Assembly: GCA_028712345.1 (NCBI GenBank)
Contig: JAQTQF010000014.1
Location: forward strand, 1 to 16,350
Source of the DNA: Phycisphaerae bacterium
Lineage (GTDB): Bacteria; Planctomycetota; Phycisphaerae; Sedimentisphaerales; UBA12454
Direction of reading: 5' to 3'
DNA: 16,350 nt
Below, piece by piece: positions 1 to 7,016 of the stretch. The notes under the pieces were generated by a model. The model saw only the letters and a program-made list of their open reading frames with translations, did not search any database and was not told the DNA's origin. The number at the start of each line of letters is the position of its first letter. Position 1 is the stretch's first letter. Position numbers and translations under genes: made by a program.

Positions 1-1
1 C

Positions 2-169
2 CAGGAGAGCTACGATAAGCAGTTCGTCAGAAATTATTTAGAGAGCATAAACTTCGACAAGTCAGGTAAGGGCATTGTACTTCCGGAGGATATCTGCGAA
101 AAAACGAGCGCCAAATATATCGAAGCTTACGAACAGCTTACAGGCAGGAATTTTCCATTTAAGGATTGA
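2..169 (+). CDS. purC: Phosphoribosylaminoimidazole-succinocarboxamide synthase, 3' end only
   Basis: This is the last 55 codons of a gene that enters from the left edge. The visible part contains YDKQFVRNYLES near its start and EKTSAKYIEAYEQLTG near its end, which match the conserved C-terminal segment of SAICAR synthetase. That enzyme joins aspartate to CAIR, using ATP, in cytoplasmic purine synthesis. The catalytic N-terminal ATP-binding part lies outside the window, so integrity cannot be judged. The stop codon TGA (167-169) is followed after only 3 nt by the next reading frame, and an AAGGA Shine-Dalgarno-like site for that frame (161-165) sits inside the last codons here. The two genes are therefore probably co-transcribed and translationally coupled. 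Confidence 0.88.
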   Translation, partial: QESYDKQFVRNYLESINFDKSGKGIVLPEDICEKTSAKYIEAYEQLTGRNFPFKD

Positions 170-172
170 TAA

Positions 173-2068
173 ATTTCCCGTAATTCCAAAAAAAAGAACG
201 AGCAGAGACACAGATACCGCTCTTTCCTGATAGTTATTTGTCTTACGGCGGCAATTGTTGCGGTATATTGGCCGGTGTATAGCTATGATTTCGTTAAATA
301 TGACGACAATACATACATAACTGATAATGTAAACATACAGTCCGGGTTCAACTGGGAAAGTTTTGGCTGGGCTTTTACCTCAGGTTATGCAAGCAACTGG
401 CATCCGGTTACATGGCTGAGCCATATAGCCGATTATCAGCTTTTTAAAGATTGGGCAGGCGGGTATCATTTAGTAAATGTTTTGTTTCATATCTTAAACA
501 CGGTTATTTTATTTTATGTTCTGGCACAAATGACCGGTGCGGTATGGCCAAGTGCATTTGTCGCTGCGGCATTTGCGCTTCATCCTCTGCATATTGAATC
601 GGTTGCCTGGGTTGCCGAGCGAAAAGATGTGCTGAGCACTTTCTTTTTGCTTCTGACGATATGGGCATATACCAATTATGTAAAAAATCTTAAGGTCAAG
701 TGGTATCTGGCGGCATTTGCGATGTTCGCGATGGGGCTTATGTCGAAGCCGATGCTTGTTACTGTGCCGTTTGTTTTGCTTTTGCTCGATTACTGGCCGC
801 TTCAGCGAAAAATTTCTTATCGTCTGGCAATTGAAAAGATACCGTTTTTTATATGCTCGATTGGGTCCTGTATAGTAACATTTCTCGTTCAGCAAAAAGG
901 CGGAGCAATGGTAATTATCGAATCTTTCGGTCCGGCGACTCGAATCAACAACGCCGTTGTCTCCTATATTATATATATCGTAAAAATGATTTGGCCTGTT
1001 CGCTTGGCCGTGCTTTATCCGCATCCCGGCAGCAGTTTATCGGCGGTAAAAATTATAATCTGCGCTTCGCTGCTTGTGCTGATTTCGATATACTTTATTT
1101 ATATTGCTCGACGGCACAAATTTTTTGCGGTTGGGTGGCTGTGGTATCTTGGGATGCTGGTGCCTGTAATTGGTTTGGTTCAGGTCGGCGCTCAGGCTAT
1201 GGCAGACAGATATACATATATGACATTAACGGGTTTGTTTATTATCATTGCCTGGAGCGCAAAAGAATTTGTGCCGAGACGGCGATACGGAATACTGGTT
1301 TTATCGGCTGCCGCAATATTGATTTCCTCAGCCGTAACTGCCGGGAGCCAATTAAGATACTGGAAAAACAGTCTGACGCTGTTCGAGCATACGCTGGGTG
1401 TTACCGAAAACAATTATTTTATTCTCAGCAATCAGGCGGCTTATCTAAATGAGACGGGCAGATTTGACGAAGCTATCGGGTTGTTTAACAAACTGCTGAA
1501 AATCAGACCGAATTCGGCGGAAACTCATAACAATCTCGGCAACGCATTGGCGCACATCGGCAAAATTCAGCAGGCTATTGAACATTATAATTTGGCTATA
1601 AAGTACAAGCCTGAACTCTCAGAAGCATATCGCAATCTTGCCAATACCCTGAAAAATAACGGCAGACTCGAAGAGGCTGTTTCGTATTATGAACAAGCTC
1701 TTAAAATCAAACCGAATAATATTGAAACATATTTGGCTCTTGCGGCGACTTTTAATGAACTGAATAGATTTGACCAGTCTATGGAATATTGCTATAAAAT
1801 TCTTGCGATTGACAGGGATAATGTGTTTGCTCGCGGCTATCTCGGTTTGGGTCTGGCGGCAAATGGGAAAATCGATGAGGCGATAAAAGAAATTCGTTTT
1901 GTTCTAAACGCAAGGCCTGATGATGTTGCGATGTATTGCAATTTAGGTATTCTGCTCGAAAGAAAAGGGCAAACCGCCGAAGCGATAGAAGCGTATCGTC
2001 GCGTCCTGCAAATCGACCCGAAGCAAACAGTCGCACATCAGCTCCTCGAAGCGGCTCTTAAAAAATAA
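173..2068 (+). CDS. TMTC-like multi-pass membrane glycosyltransferase with C-terminal TPR repeats
   Basis: This is a large membrane protein of the bacterial TMTC-like group (GT-C / protein O-mannosyltransferase superfamily). I propose it starts at ATT 173, giving 631 residues. The only standard start is GTG at 275, which has no ribosome site and would remove the first membrane helix. The extra 34 codons encode a basic stretch followed by a hydrophobic helix (about residues 17-35) that leads into the conserved luminal YDD motif (about 43-45). HPLHIESVAWVAERKDVL lies near residues 137-154 and is a hallmark of this group. Several more membrane helices follow to about residue 395. About six TPR units fill the remainder to the C-terminus, with repeated pattern residues such as NLGNALAHIGKIQQAIEHY. 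The family is thought to transfer sugars from polyprenyl-phosphate donors on the outer face of the membrane, while TPRs bind partner proteins. Donor and acceptor are unknown. It lies between purC and a sugar-isomerase-like gene in one probable operon. Confidence 0.85.
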   Translation: MSRNSKKKNEQRHRYRSFLIVICLTAAIVAVYWPVYSYDFVKYDDNTYITDNVNIQSGFNWESFGWAFTSGYASNWHPVTWLSHIADYQLFKDWAGGYHLVNVLFHILNTVILFYVLAQMTGAVWPSAFVAAAFALHPLHIESVAWVAERKDVLSTFFLLLTIWAYTNYVKNLKVKWYLAAFAMFAMGLMSKPMLVTVPFVLLLLDYWPLQRKISYRLAIEKIPFFICSIGSCIVTFLVQQKGGAMVIIESFGPATRINNAVVSYIIYIVKMIWPVRLAVLYPHPGSSLSAVKIIICASLLVLISIYFIYIARRHKFFAVGWLWYLGMLVPVIGLVQVGAQAMADRYTYMTLTGLFIIIAWSAKEFVPRRRYGILVLSAAAILISSAVTAGSQLRYWKNSLTLFEHTLGVTENNYFILSNQAAYLNETGRFDEAIGLFNKLLKIRPNSAETHNNLGNALAHIGKIQQAIEHYNLAIKYKPELSEAYRNLANTLKNNGRLEEAVSYYEQALKIKPNNIETYLALAATFNELNRFDQSMEYCYKILAIDRDNVFARGYLGLGLAANGKIDEAIKEIRFVLNARPDDVAMYCNLGILLERKGQTAEAIEAYRRVLQIDPKQTVAHQLLEAALKK

Positions 2069-2088
2069 AGGCTTATGATTGAGAAAAT

Positions 2089-2898
2089 ATGAATCAGACT
2101 GAAAATATCGAATGTAATTCTAAGACAGGGATTTTTATATGGTTCGGCTGGCGGACTCACATCAGCCATAGAGCTCGGCTGATAAAACAAGCCGGCTTCG
2201 ATGCTACCTGCCTGTGGTGGGCAGAGGAAGAAAGAGCGAACACCGGCTCGCTCGACGATTTGCCGAAGATTGTCCGCGATAACGGTCTTGAGATAGATAA
2301 TATTCACGCTCCATTTAAAGACACTCACCTGCTTTTGTCTGAAAATCAAACTGAGCGGAGAAGACATATCGACCTGCATAAACAATGGATTGATGACTGC
2401 GCGAGGCACGAAATCAAAAAAATGGTTTTTCATATCTGCGCCGATTATGAAAATTCGCCTCCGCCCGGCGGTTTGCTTCTCGAGAGCGTAAGCGAAATAG
2501 TTCAGTATGCAGAGTCAGCGAAAATAACTCTTGCCGCCGAAAACACCTGGCGAAGAGATGATATTGATTTTGTGCTCGAAAATCTTAACTCTGATTATTT
2601 GGGCTTCTGTTATGACTGCGGCCACGATTTTATTCGATGCAAAAAACCTGTCGAAATTCTCAGAGACTGGGGACACCGCTTGACTGCTACGCATTTGCAC
2701 GATAATATGGGCGTAAACGATGACCATATGCTGCCAATGACCGGCAAGAATGACTGGCCAAAGGTAGCTGCCGCCTGGCCCAAAGATTATAAGGGAGTTT
2801 TAATGCTCGAGGTCCTCGGCGACGAGAGAACACGCTCGGCGGAGGATTTTCTTAAAAACGCATTTGAAAACCTGACAAAACTTAAACTCGGCAAATAA
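2089..2898 (+). CDS. Sugar phosphate isomerase/epimerase-like TIM-barrel protein
   Basis: This 269-residue protein belongs to the xylose-isomerase-like / AP endonuclease family 2 superfamily. Expected metal and catalytic positions are visible along the barrel: H73 in IHAPF, H115 in VFHIC, E151 in AAENT, D176 and H179 in CYDCGHD, H202 and H204 in THLHDN, H213, and E241 in LMLEV. The length is normal for the family. Members isomerise or epimerise free or phosphorylated sugars, inositols or hydroxypyruvate, and substrate cannot be read from sequence alone. No signal peptide is seen, so it is cytoplasmic. The ATG at 2089 is chosen because the ATG at 2075 hits a stop after five codons. The gene begins 20 nt after the TPR glycosyltransferase, and its stop overlaps the next start by one base (TAATG), which indicates translational coupling. 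Confidence 0.83.
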   Translation: MNQTENIECNSKTGIFIWFGWRTHISHRARLIKQAGFDATCLWWAEEERANTGSLDDLPKIVRDNGLEIDNIHAPFKDTHLLLSENQTERRRHIDLHKQWIDDCARHEIKKMVFHICADYENSPPPGGLLLESVSEIVQYAESAKITLAAENTWRRDDIDFVLENLNSDYLGFCYDCGHDFIRCKKPVEILRDWGHRLTATHLHDNMGVNDDHMLPMTGKNDWPKVAAAWPKDYKGVLMLEVLGDERTRSAEDFLKNAFENLTKLKLGK

Positions 2899-3404
2899 TG
2901 AACGAAGAAAAAAATATCGTTCTCATCGGTATGCCCGCCGTCGGTAAAAGCACCGTCGGCGTTATTCTCGCAAAACGGCTCGGCAGATATTTTCTCGACA
3001 CTGATGTTTTCATACAGGCAATTACCGGTAGAAGGCTTCAGGATATTATTGATGCTGACGGGCTGAAAAAGTTCTGCGAAATTGAAGCCGAGCATATTCA
3101 GTGCATTGACAAAACAAACTGCGTTATCGCTACGGGCGGAAGTGCCGTTTACAGCGAACCGGCAATGAAACACCTCAAAGAAACCGGTATAATTATCTAT
3201 TTGAAACTGCCTCTCGATATGATAAAAAGAAGACTGACGGATTTGGATGTCCGCGGCGTTGTAATCAGCAGGGAACAGACGATTGACGATTTATATGCCC
3301 GCCGGACGCCGCTTTATGAAAAATGGGCAGATGTCAAAATAGACTGCTTGAACCTGACTCACGAACAAATCGTCGAAAAAATAATTCAGGAGATAGAAAA
3401 ATGA
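2898..3404 (+). CDS. Shikimate-kinase-like P-loop kinase, divergent substrate site
   Basis: This 168-residue protein has the full shikimate kinase layout. The P-loop GMPAVGKST is at residues 11-19, LDTD with the substrate-binding and metal Asp pair at 33-36, the ATGGS motif at 78-82, a lid arginine near 119, and RRTPLY at 135-140, carrying the second shikimate-binding Arg. Shikimate kinase phosphorylates the 3-OH of shikimate with ATP. Two family-defining positions are changed. The FRxxE motif reads FCEIE, so the substrate Arg (Arg58 in the Mycobacterium tuberculosis enzyme) is Cys60, and the usual GGG reads GGS. The fold and ATP site are certain, but true shikimate activity is not, and another small hydroxyl substrate is possible, so no gene symbol is given. 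Its ATG overlaps the previous stop by one base and its own stop overlaps the next ATG (ATGA). Confidence 0.82.
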   Translation: MNEEKNIVLIGMPAVGKSTVGVILAKRLGRYFLDTDVFIQAITGRRLQDIIDADGLKKFCEIEAEHIQCIDKTNCVIATGGSAVYSEPAMKHLKETGIIIYLKLPLDMIKRRLTDLDVRGVVISREQTIDDLYARRTPLYEKWADVKIDCLNLTHEQIVEKIIQEIEK

Positions 3405-3643
3405 CTGCAGAAATCCTAAAAAACTTTTTTATGTGGTGCTCGATTATCAACATTGTTTTTTTGATTGTTATGTGGCTGCTGTTCTGGCTTGGACGAAGCT
3501 GGATATACAGGATGCACACCAGATGGTTCAAAATATCCGACCAGCAGTTCGATGTGTTGTGGTACGGAATTTTCGCATTTTACAAGCTGGGCACATATTT
3601 GTTCTGCATCGTGCCGTTTATAGCATTGACAATCATCATTTGA
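3401..3643 (+). CDS. Small two-helix membrane protein, DUF6868 family
   Basis: This is an 80-residue protein starting at ATG 3401, inside the ATGA overlap with the upstream kinase gene. A longer in-frame upstream reading exists, but it runs antisense to sense within the kinase and has no support. The first hydrophobic helix covers about residues 9-30 and the second about 58-79. Between them is a conserved-looking cytoplasmic or periplasmic patch, RMHTRWFKISDQQFDVLWYG. The pattern matches what I recall as DUF6868, a family with no known function. Its place as the last gene of a coupled run suggests co-expression with the sugar isomerase-like and kinase-like proteins, but gives no mechanism. 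Confidence 0.72.
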   Translation: MTAEILKNFFMWCSIINIVFLIVMWLLFWLGRSWIYRMHTRWFKISDQQFDVLWYGIFAFYKLGTYLFCIVPFIALTIII

Positions 3644-3655
3644 ATACCGTCCGCC

Positions 3656-3683
3656 GACTATTGACTACTGGCTACTGACTGTT
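3656..3683. repeat. Four tandem copies of a 7-bp unit
   Basis: The units read GACTATT, GACTACT, GGCTACT and GACTGTT. They fill most of the 41-bp gap between the convergent ends of the DUF6868 and DUF6485 genes. No terminator hairpin is seen in this gap for either side, so the two convergent transcripts may overlap unless termination is Rho-dependent. Confidence 0.75.
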
Positions 3684-3684
3684 T

Positions 3685-3879
3685 TTAAATCTTCCACGCT
3701 TTTGCGAAGGCTTTGAAACTTCTGTCGTAAGTTTTTTCAACTTCAGGCGGAAAACAGCAGCCCGGCAATTGTTTTGATGCCAGGTGATTTTGAATGCATT
3801 GACAGCAGATTCCTTTTTTGGAACAGCCTGGTGCCGAGCAACTGCAAAAATCGAGATTTTCCTGTTTCTTACATTCCAT
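3685..3879 (-). CDS. Cysteine-rich small protein, DUF6485 family
   Basis: This is a 64-residue soluble protein with nine cysteines (C3, C12, C14, C19, C25, C26, C28, C41, C42) and the end motif FPPEVEKTYDRS. It matches the family I recall as DUF6485. The spacing of the cysteines (CxC, CCxC, CC) suggests a bound metal, probably zinc or iron-sulfur, but the role is unknown. The frame stays open 19 codons further upstream. I start at ATG 3879 because GGAG lies 6 nt before it and the family begins MEC. Those extra codons would run through the terminator described next. The start lies just behind the leu operon terminator, with about 11 nt between the T-run and the ATG, so the gene has no room for a separate promoter of its own there. 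Confidence 0.75.
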   Translation of the reverse strand: MECKKQENLDFCSCSAPGCSKKGICCQCIQNHLASKQLPGCCFPPEVEKTYDRSFKAFAKAWKI

Positions 3880-3890
3880 AAATTTCTCCG

Positions 3891-3922
3891 TAAAAAAAGC
3901 CCCCGCCGTTAATGGCGGGGGC
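3891..3922 (-). terminator. Strong intrinsic terminator after leuB
   Basis: Read on the minus strand, there is a perfect 9-bp GC-rich stem (GCCCCCGCC with GGCGGGGGC, 3922-3914 and 3907-3899), a 6-nt loop and a run of seven T (3898-3892). It begins 20 nt past the leuB stop and ends the leuACDB transcript. The complementary strand has A-runs after the stem, so it is one-directional. Confidence 0.93.
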
Positions 3923-3942
3923 CATAACAAATTCATATTTTT

Positions 3943-5028
3943 TTATTTTGCTACTTCATTGGCCACCAGGTCGCCGACCTGCGAAGTCGAAAAACCCATT
4001 TTGCCGGCAGCTAAACTCTTGAGCTTGTTGGCTGTAACAAACTTTACCGCTTCATCTATTTTCTTAGCGGCCTTTTCTTCGCCGAGAACTTCGAGCATCA
4101 TCTGGGCTGCGCAAATTGCCGCCAGAGGATTTATGACGCCCAGACCGGTATATTTCGGTGCGCTTCCGCCGATTGGCTCGAACATCGAAACGCCTTCGGG
4201 GTTAAGATTTCCGCCTGCCGCGATACCCATTCCGCCCTGCGTTATAGCGCCAAGGTCGGTGATGATGTCGCCGAACAGATTGCCGGTAACAAGGACATCG
4301 AACCATTCGGGACTCTTGACCATCCACATACAGGTTGCGTCAACATGATAATAATCCCTGCGGATATCGGGGTAGTCCTTCTGTCCCATCTCGTGGAACG
4401 CTCTTTCCCACAGGTCATATATAAATGTAAGCACATTTGTCTTGCCGACAAGAGCAAGCGTATTTTCACTTCCGACGCCGCGAGCCTTTTTGCCGTACTT
4501 CCTTGCGTACTCAAATGCGTATTTCAAACATCTGTCAACCTGGAACCGGCTGTAAACGGCAGATTGCACCGCCACTTCGTTGGCAGTGCCTTTCATTGTG
4601 AAGCCGCCGGTGCCGGTGTATGCATCGCCGGAATTTTCACGGACAACTACATAATCTATTTCCTTCGGCCCCTTACCCTTGAGAGGCGTTTCAACGCCGG
4701 GGAACAGTCTTACCGGGCGAAGATTAATATACTGATCAAGAGCAAAGCGAGCCTTGAGTAAAATTCCTTTTTCGAGAATGCCGGGCTTGACATCGGGATG
4801 TCCAATCGCGCCGAGCAGAATCGAGTCGAATTTGCGCAGCTCTTCAACTCCGCTGTCCGGCAGGGTCTCGCCTGTTCTTTTATATCTTTCGCCGCCGAAA
4901 TCGAATTCGGTCAAATCTGTTTTGAATCCGAATTTTGCGGATGCCGCATTTAAAACCTTTACTGCTTCAGCCGTTACTTCCGGCCCCGTGCCGTCGCCCG
5001 GCATAACAGCAATCTTGTAAGTCTTCAT
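3943..5028 (-). CDS. leuB: 3-isopropylmalate dehydrogenase
   Basis: This 361-residue enzyme oxidatively decarboxylates 3-isopropylmalate to 2-ketoisocaproate with NAD, the last pathway-specific step before transamination to leucine. GDGTGPE is at residues 11-17. The substrate arginines appear at 94, 104 and 130 (RENSGDAYTG), the catalytic Lys in VGKTNV (K196), and the metal Asp cluster at D230 (HVDA), D254 and D258 (GDIITD). The NAD-binding loop EPIGGSAPKYTG is at 284-295. The RENSGDAYTGTGG form is closer to the broad isocitrate/tartrate dehydrogenase-like branch than to E. coli LeuB, but its place directly after leuA, leuC and leuD settles the role. AAGGA lies 9 nt before the ATG, and leuD ends 36 nt upstream. 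Confidence 0.93.
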   Translation of the reverse strand: MKTYKIAVMPGDGTGPEVTAEAVKVLNAASAKFGFKTDLTEFDFGGERYKRTGETLPDSGVEELRKFDSILLGAIGHPDVKPGILEKGILLKARFALDQYINLRPVRLFPGVETPLKGKGPKEIDYVVVRENSGDAYTGTGGFTMKGTANEVAVQSAVYSRFQVDRCLKYAFEYARKYGKKARGVGSENTLALVGKTNVLTFIYDLWERAFHEMGQKDYPDIRRDYYHVDATCMWMVKSPEWFDVLVTGNLFGDIITDLGAITQGGMGIAAGGNLNPEGVSMFEPIGGSAPKYTGLGVINPLAAICAAQMMLEVLGEEKAAKKIDEAVKFVTANKLKSLAAGKMGFSTSQVGDLVANEVAK

Positions 5029-5064
5029 TTAAGAATGTCCTTTCGTAAATCAAATTTTTATCTA

Positions 5065-5547
5065 TTATTTTTTATTTTTGATGTTATTTAAAAGTCCGCC
5101 ATCGTCGATTATTTCAATCGCAAAATCCGGCAGCGGTTTAAACGCAATTTCTTTCTTCTGCGTTTTGTTGTTTATTATGCCTTTTTTATAATCGATTTCA
5201 ATTTCATCGCCGTCTTTAATAACTTCCGTCGCGTTCGCAAGTTCAACCGGATAAAAACCGCAGTTAATGCAGTTTCGATAAAATATCCGGGCAAAATTCT
5301 TTGCGATAACCGCGCCGACTTTAGCGCCCTGCAGCGCCCAGACGGCATGTTCACGGCTTGAGCCGCAGCCGAAATCGTCGCCTGCTACTATACAGTCGCC
5401 GGGTTTGCATTTCTTCACGAACTCGGTATCGAGGTCTTCCATACAATGCGTCGCCAGCTCGGCAGCATTATCGGTATTGAGATACCTTGCCGGTATAATC
5501 TCGTCGGTATTTATATGGTCTCTTTTATATACATGAGCTATTGACAT
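5065..5547 (-). CDS. leuD: 3-isopropylmalate dehydratase small subunit
   Basis: At 160 residues, this is the short form of LeuD found in archaea and many anaerobes, not the roughly 200-residue enterobacterial form. It is the swivelling domain 4 of the aconitase fold and pairs with LeuC to isomerise 2-isopropylmalate to 3-isopropylmalate. HINTDEIIPARYL is near residues 11-23, and the substrate-binding loop GCGSSREHA is at 60-68. NCINCGFYPVEL follows further on. Its ATG has AAAGGAG about 7 nt upstream, a strong ribosome site. It is separated from leuC by a long 156-nt spacer carrying repeats, unlike the short gaps elsewhere in the operon. Confidence 0.93.
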   Translation of the reverse strand: MSIAHVYKRDHINTDEIIPARYLNTDNAAELATHCMEDLDTEFVKKCKPGDCIVAGDDFGCGSSREHAVWALQGAKVGAVIAKNFARIFYRNCINCGFYPVELANATEVIKDGDEIEIDYKKGIINNKTQKKEIAFKPLPDFAIEIIDDGGLLNNIKNKK

Positions 5548-5565
5548 TAAAAACTCCTTTAATTT

Positions 5566-5703
5566 TGAACTTAAAACTTAAAGCCAAAAACTCAAAACCA
5601 TAGTTTAAGACCTAAAATTACATACTGCATAGACATTTGTCTAATCGTGAAAATTTTTAAGTTTTGAGTTTTGGTTTTTAGCTTTCCATTTTAAACTTTA
5701 AGC
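5566..5703. repeat. AT-rich imperfect inverted repeat in the leuC-leuD spacer
   Basis: The left arm (about 5569-5600, including CCAAAAACTCAAAACC) and the right arm (about 5658-5698, including GTTTTGAGTTTTGG) are imperfect inverted copies of about 30 nt. Between them is a shorter palindrome, TAGACA-TT-TGTCTA, at about 5630-5643. A transcript across this spacer could fold into one long AU-rich hairpin upstream of the leuD ribosome site. The segment 5582-5601 matches 18 of 20 bases with 11602-11621 inside the GT4 gene. Confidence 0.6.
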
Positions 5704-6969
5704 TTATTTCATATATTTTCTACAATCCGCCAGTTTTCCTTCAATCGCGCTTGCCGCTGCCGTTGCCGGCGAGGCAAGATAGACTTCGCTCTTTGGACTT
5801 CCCATTCTGCCGACAAAGTTTCTATTCGTCGTGCTGACGCATTTTTCGCCGGCGGCAAGGATTCCCATAAATCCGCCTAAACACGCCCCGCAGGTCGGAG
5901 CGCTGAGTACGCAGCCAGCCGAATAGAATACATCGAACAGACCTTCATCCATCGCCTGTTTCCAGATTTCAGGCGTAGCTGGAACAACGATTGTTCGTAT
6001 CGCGACTTTTCTGCCTTTCATTATCGCCGCGGCGATTCTCAAATCTTCAATTCTGCCGTTTGTGCAGCTTCCGATATAGGACTGGTTCATTTTTAACCCG
6101 GCACAGTCGCTGATTGGCTTACCGCCGCTGGGCAGATGAGGAAACGCAACCATCGGCTCCAGCTTTGTGCAGTCAATTTCAAGAACGCTTTCGTACTTCG
6201 CATCCGGGTCGGACTGATAAACAGTATATTCTTTTTTATCTTTAAGATGTTCGTCAAGATACTGCTTTGTTATGTCGTCGAAACCGATAATGCCGTTTTT
6301 GCCGCCGGCCTCGATTGCCATATTGGTAATGGTCATTCGGGCTTCCATCGACATCTCTTTCAGTGCTGGGCCGACAAATTCCATCGCTTTGTATCGAGCG
6401 CCATCGGTGCCGATTTTCGCGATTGCCTCAAGTATTACATCTTTGCTGTAAACGCCTGTTGAAAGTTTGCCGTTGAGTACGAACTTCATCGACGCGGGAA
6501 CTCTAAACCACAGTTTTCCCGTAGCGATTGCCGCAGCCAAATCCGTTGAGCCGATACCCGTCGAAAAAGCCGCAAACGCTCCGTAAGTACAGGTATGACT
6601 GTCGCCGCCGATGATTACTTCGCCGGGTCTGATATGCCCCTGTTCAGGCAGAAGTGCGTGGCAGACGCCTGCTTTGCCGATTGGGTAGTAATTTTTAATC
6701 TTTTTCTCTTTAGCCCAGTCGTCGAGTCTCTTGTGCAGCTCTGCGCTCTTGATATCCTTGGCCGGCTGAAAATGGTCCGGCGTAACGACGATTTTTTCGC
6801 TATCGAAAACCGTATCGACGGCTTTTGCCTTCAGCATTGAAATTGCCGCCGGCGTTGTTACATCGTGACACATAATGCAGTCTATCTTCGCATCGATTAC
6901 ATCGCCCGGCTCAACTTTATTTTTACCTGCCGAAGCGGCAAGTATCTTTTCTGTAATTGTCATTGACAT
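5704..6969 (-). CDS. leuC: 3-isopropylmalate dehydratase large subunit
   Basis: This 421-residue aconitase-family protein matches the short LeuC type that partners short LeuD. It carries the [4Fe-4S] cluster, with ligands C302 in GSCTNGR and the pair C360 and C363 in TCGAC. Other conserved blocks are GGDSHTCTYGAF at 121-132 and STTNRNFVGRMG at 379-390. Together with LeuD it catalyses the dehydration-rehydration of isopropylmalate in the cytoplasm. The AAGGA before the gene is 10 nt from ATG 6969 and 16 nt from ATG 6963, so the first start is preferred. It follows leuA after 47 nt. Confidence 0.95.
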   Translation of the reverse strand: MSMTITEKILAASAGKNKVEPGDVIDAKIDCIMCHDVTTPAAISMLKAKAVDTVFDSEKIVVTPDHFQPAKDIKSAELHKRLDDWAKEKKIKNYYPIGKAGVCHALLPEQGHIRPGEVIIGGDSHTCTYGAFAAFSTGIGSTDLAAAIATGKLWFRVPASMKFVLNGKLSTGVYSKDVILEAIAKIGTDGARYKAMEFVGPALKEMSMEARMTITNMAIEAGGKNGIIGFDDITKQYLDEHLKDKKEYTVYQSDPDAKYESVLEIDCTKLEPMVAFPHLPSGGKPISDCAGLKMNQSYIGSCTNGRIEDLRIAAAIMKGRKVAIRTIVVPATPEIWKQAMDEGLFDVFYSAGCVLSAPTCGACLGGFMGILAAGEKCVSTTNRNFVGRMGSPKSEVYLASPATAAASAIEGKLADCRKYMK

Positions 6970-6989
6970 TTTTAAAGTATCCTTTTTAA

Positions 6990-7015
6990 AATCAGTGTAA
7001 TCTGCGTAATCAGTG
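6990..7015. repeat. Three tandem copies of a 9-bp unit between leuA and leuC
   Basis: On the plus strand the units read AATCAGTG, TAATCTGCG and TAATCAGTG. They occupy just over half of the 47-nt leuA-leuC spacer and end one base from the leuA stop codon. The leuC ribosome site lies outside the repeat. Confidence 0.7.
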
Positions 7016-7016
7016 A

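Noticed and set aside
853..1452. 199-codon ORF in another frame within the TMTC-like gene
   Set aside because: It is a shadow of a clearly conserved membrane protein, and its translation has no family resemblance.
3818..4348. 176-codon plus-strand ORF overlapping DUF6485, the terminator and leuB
   Set aside because: It is antisense to well-supported genes and reads straight through the terminator stem. Its protein has no recognisable features.
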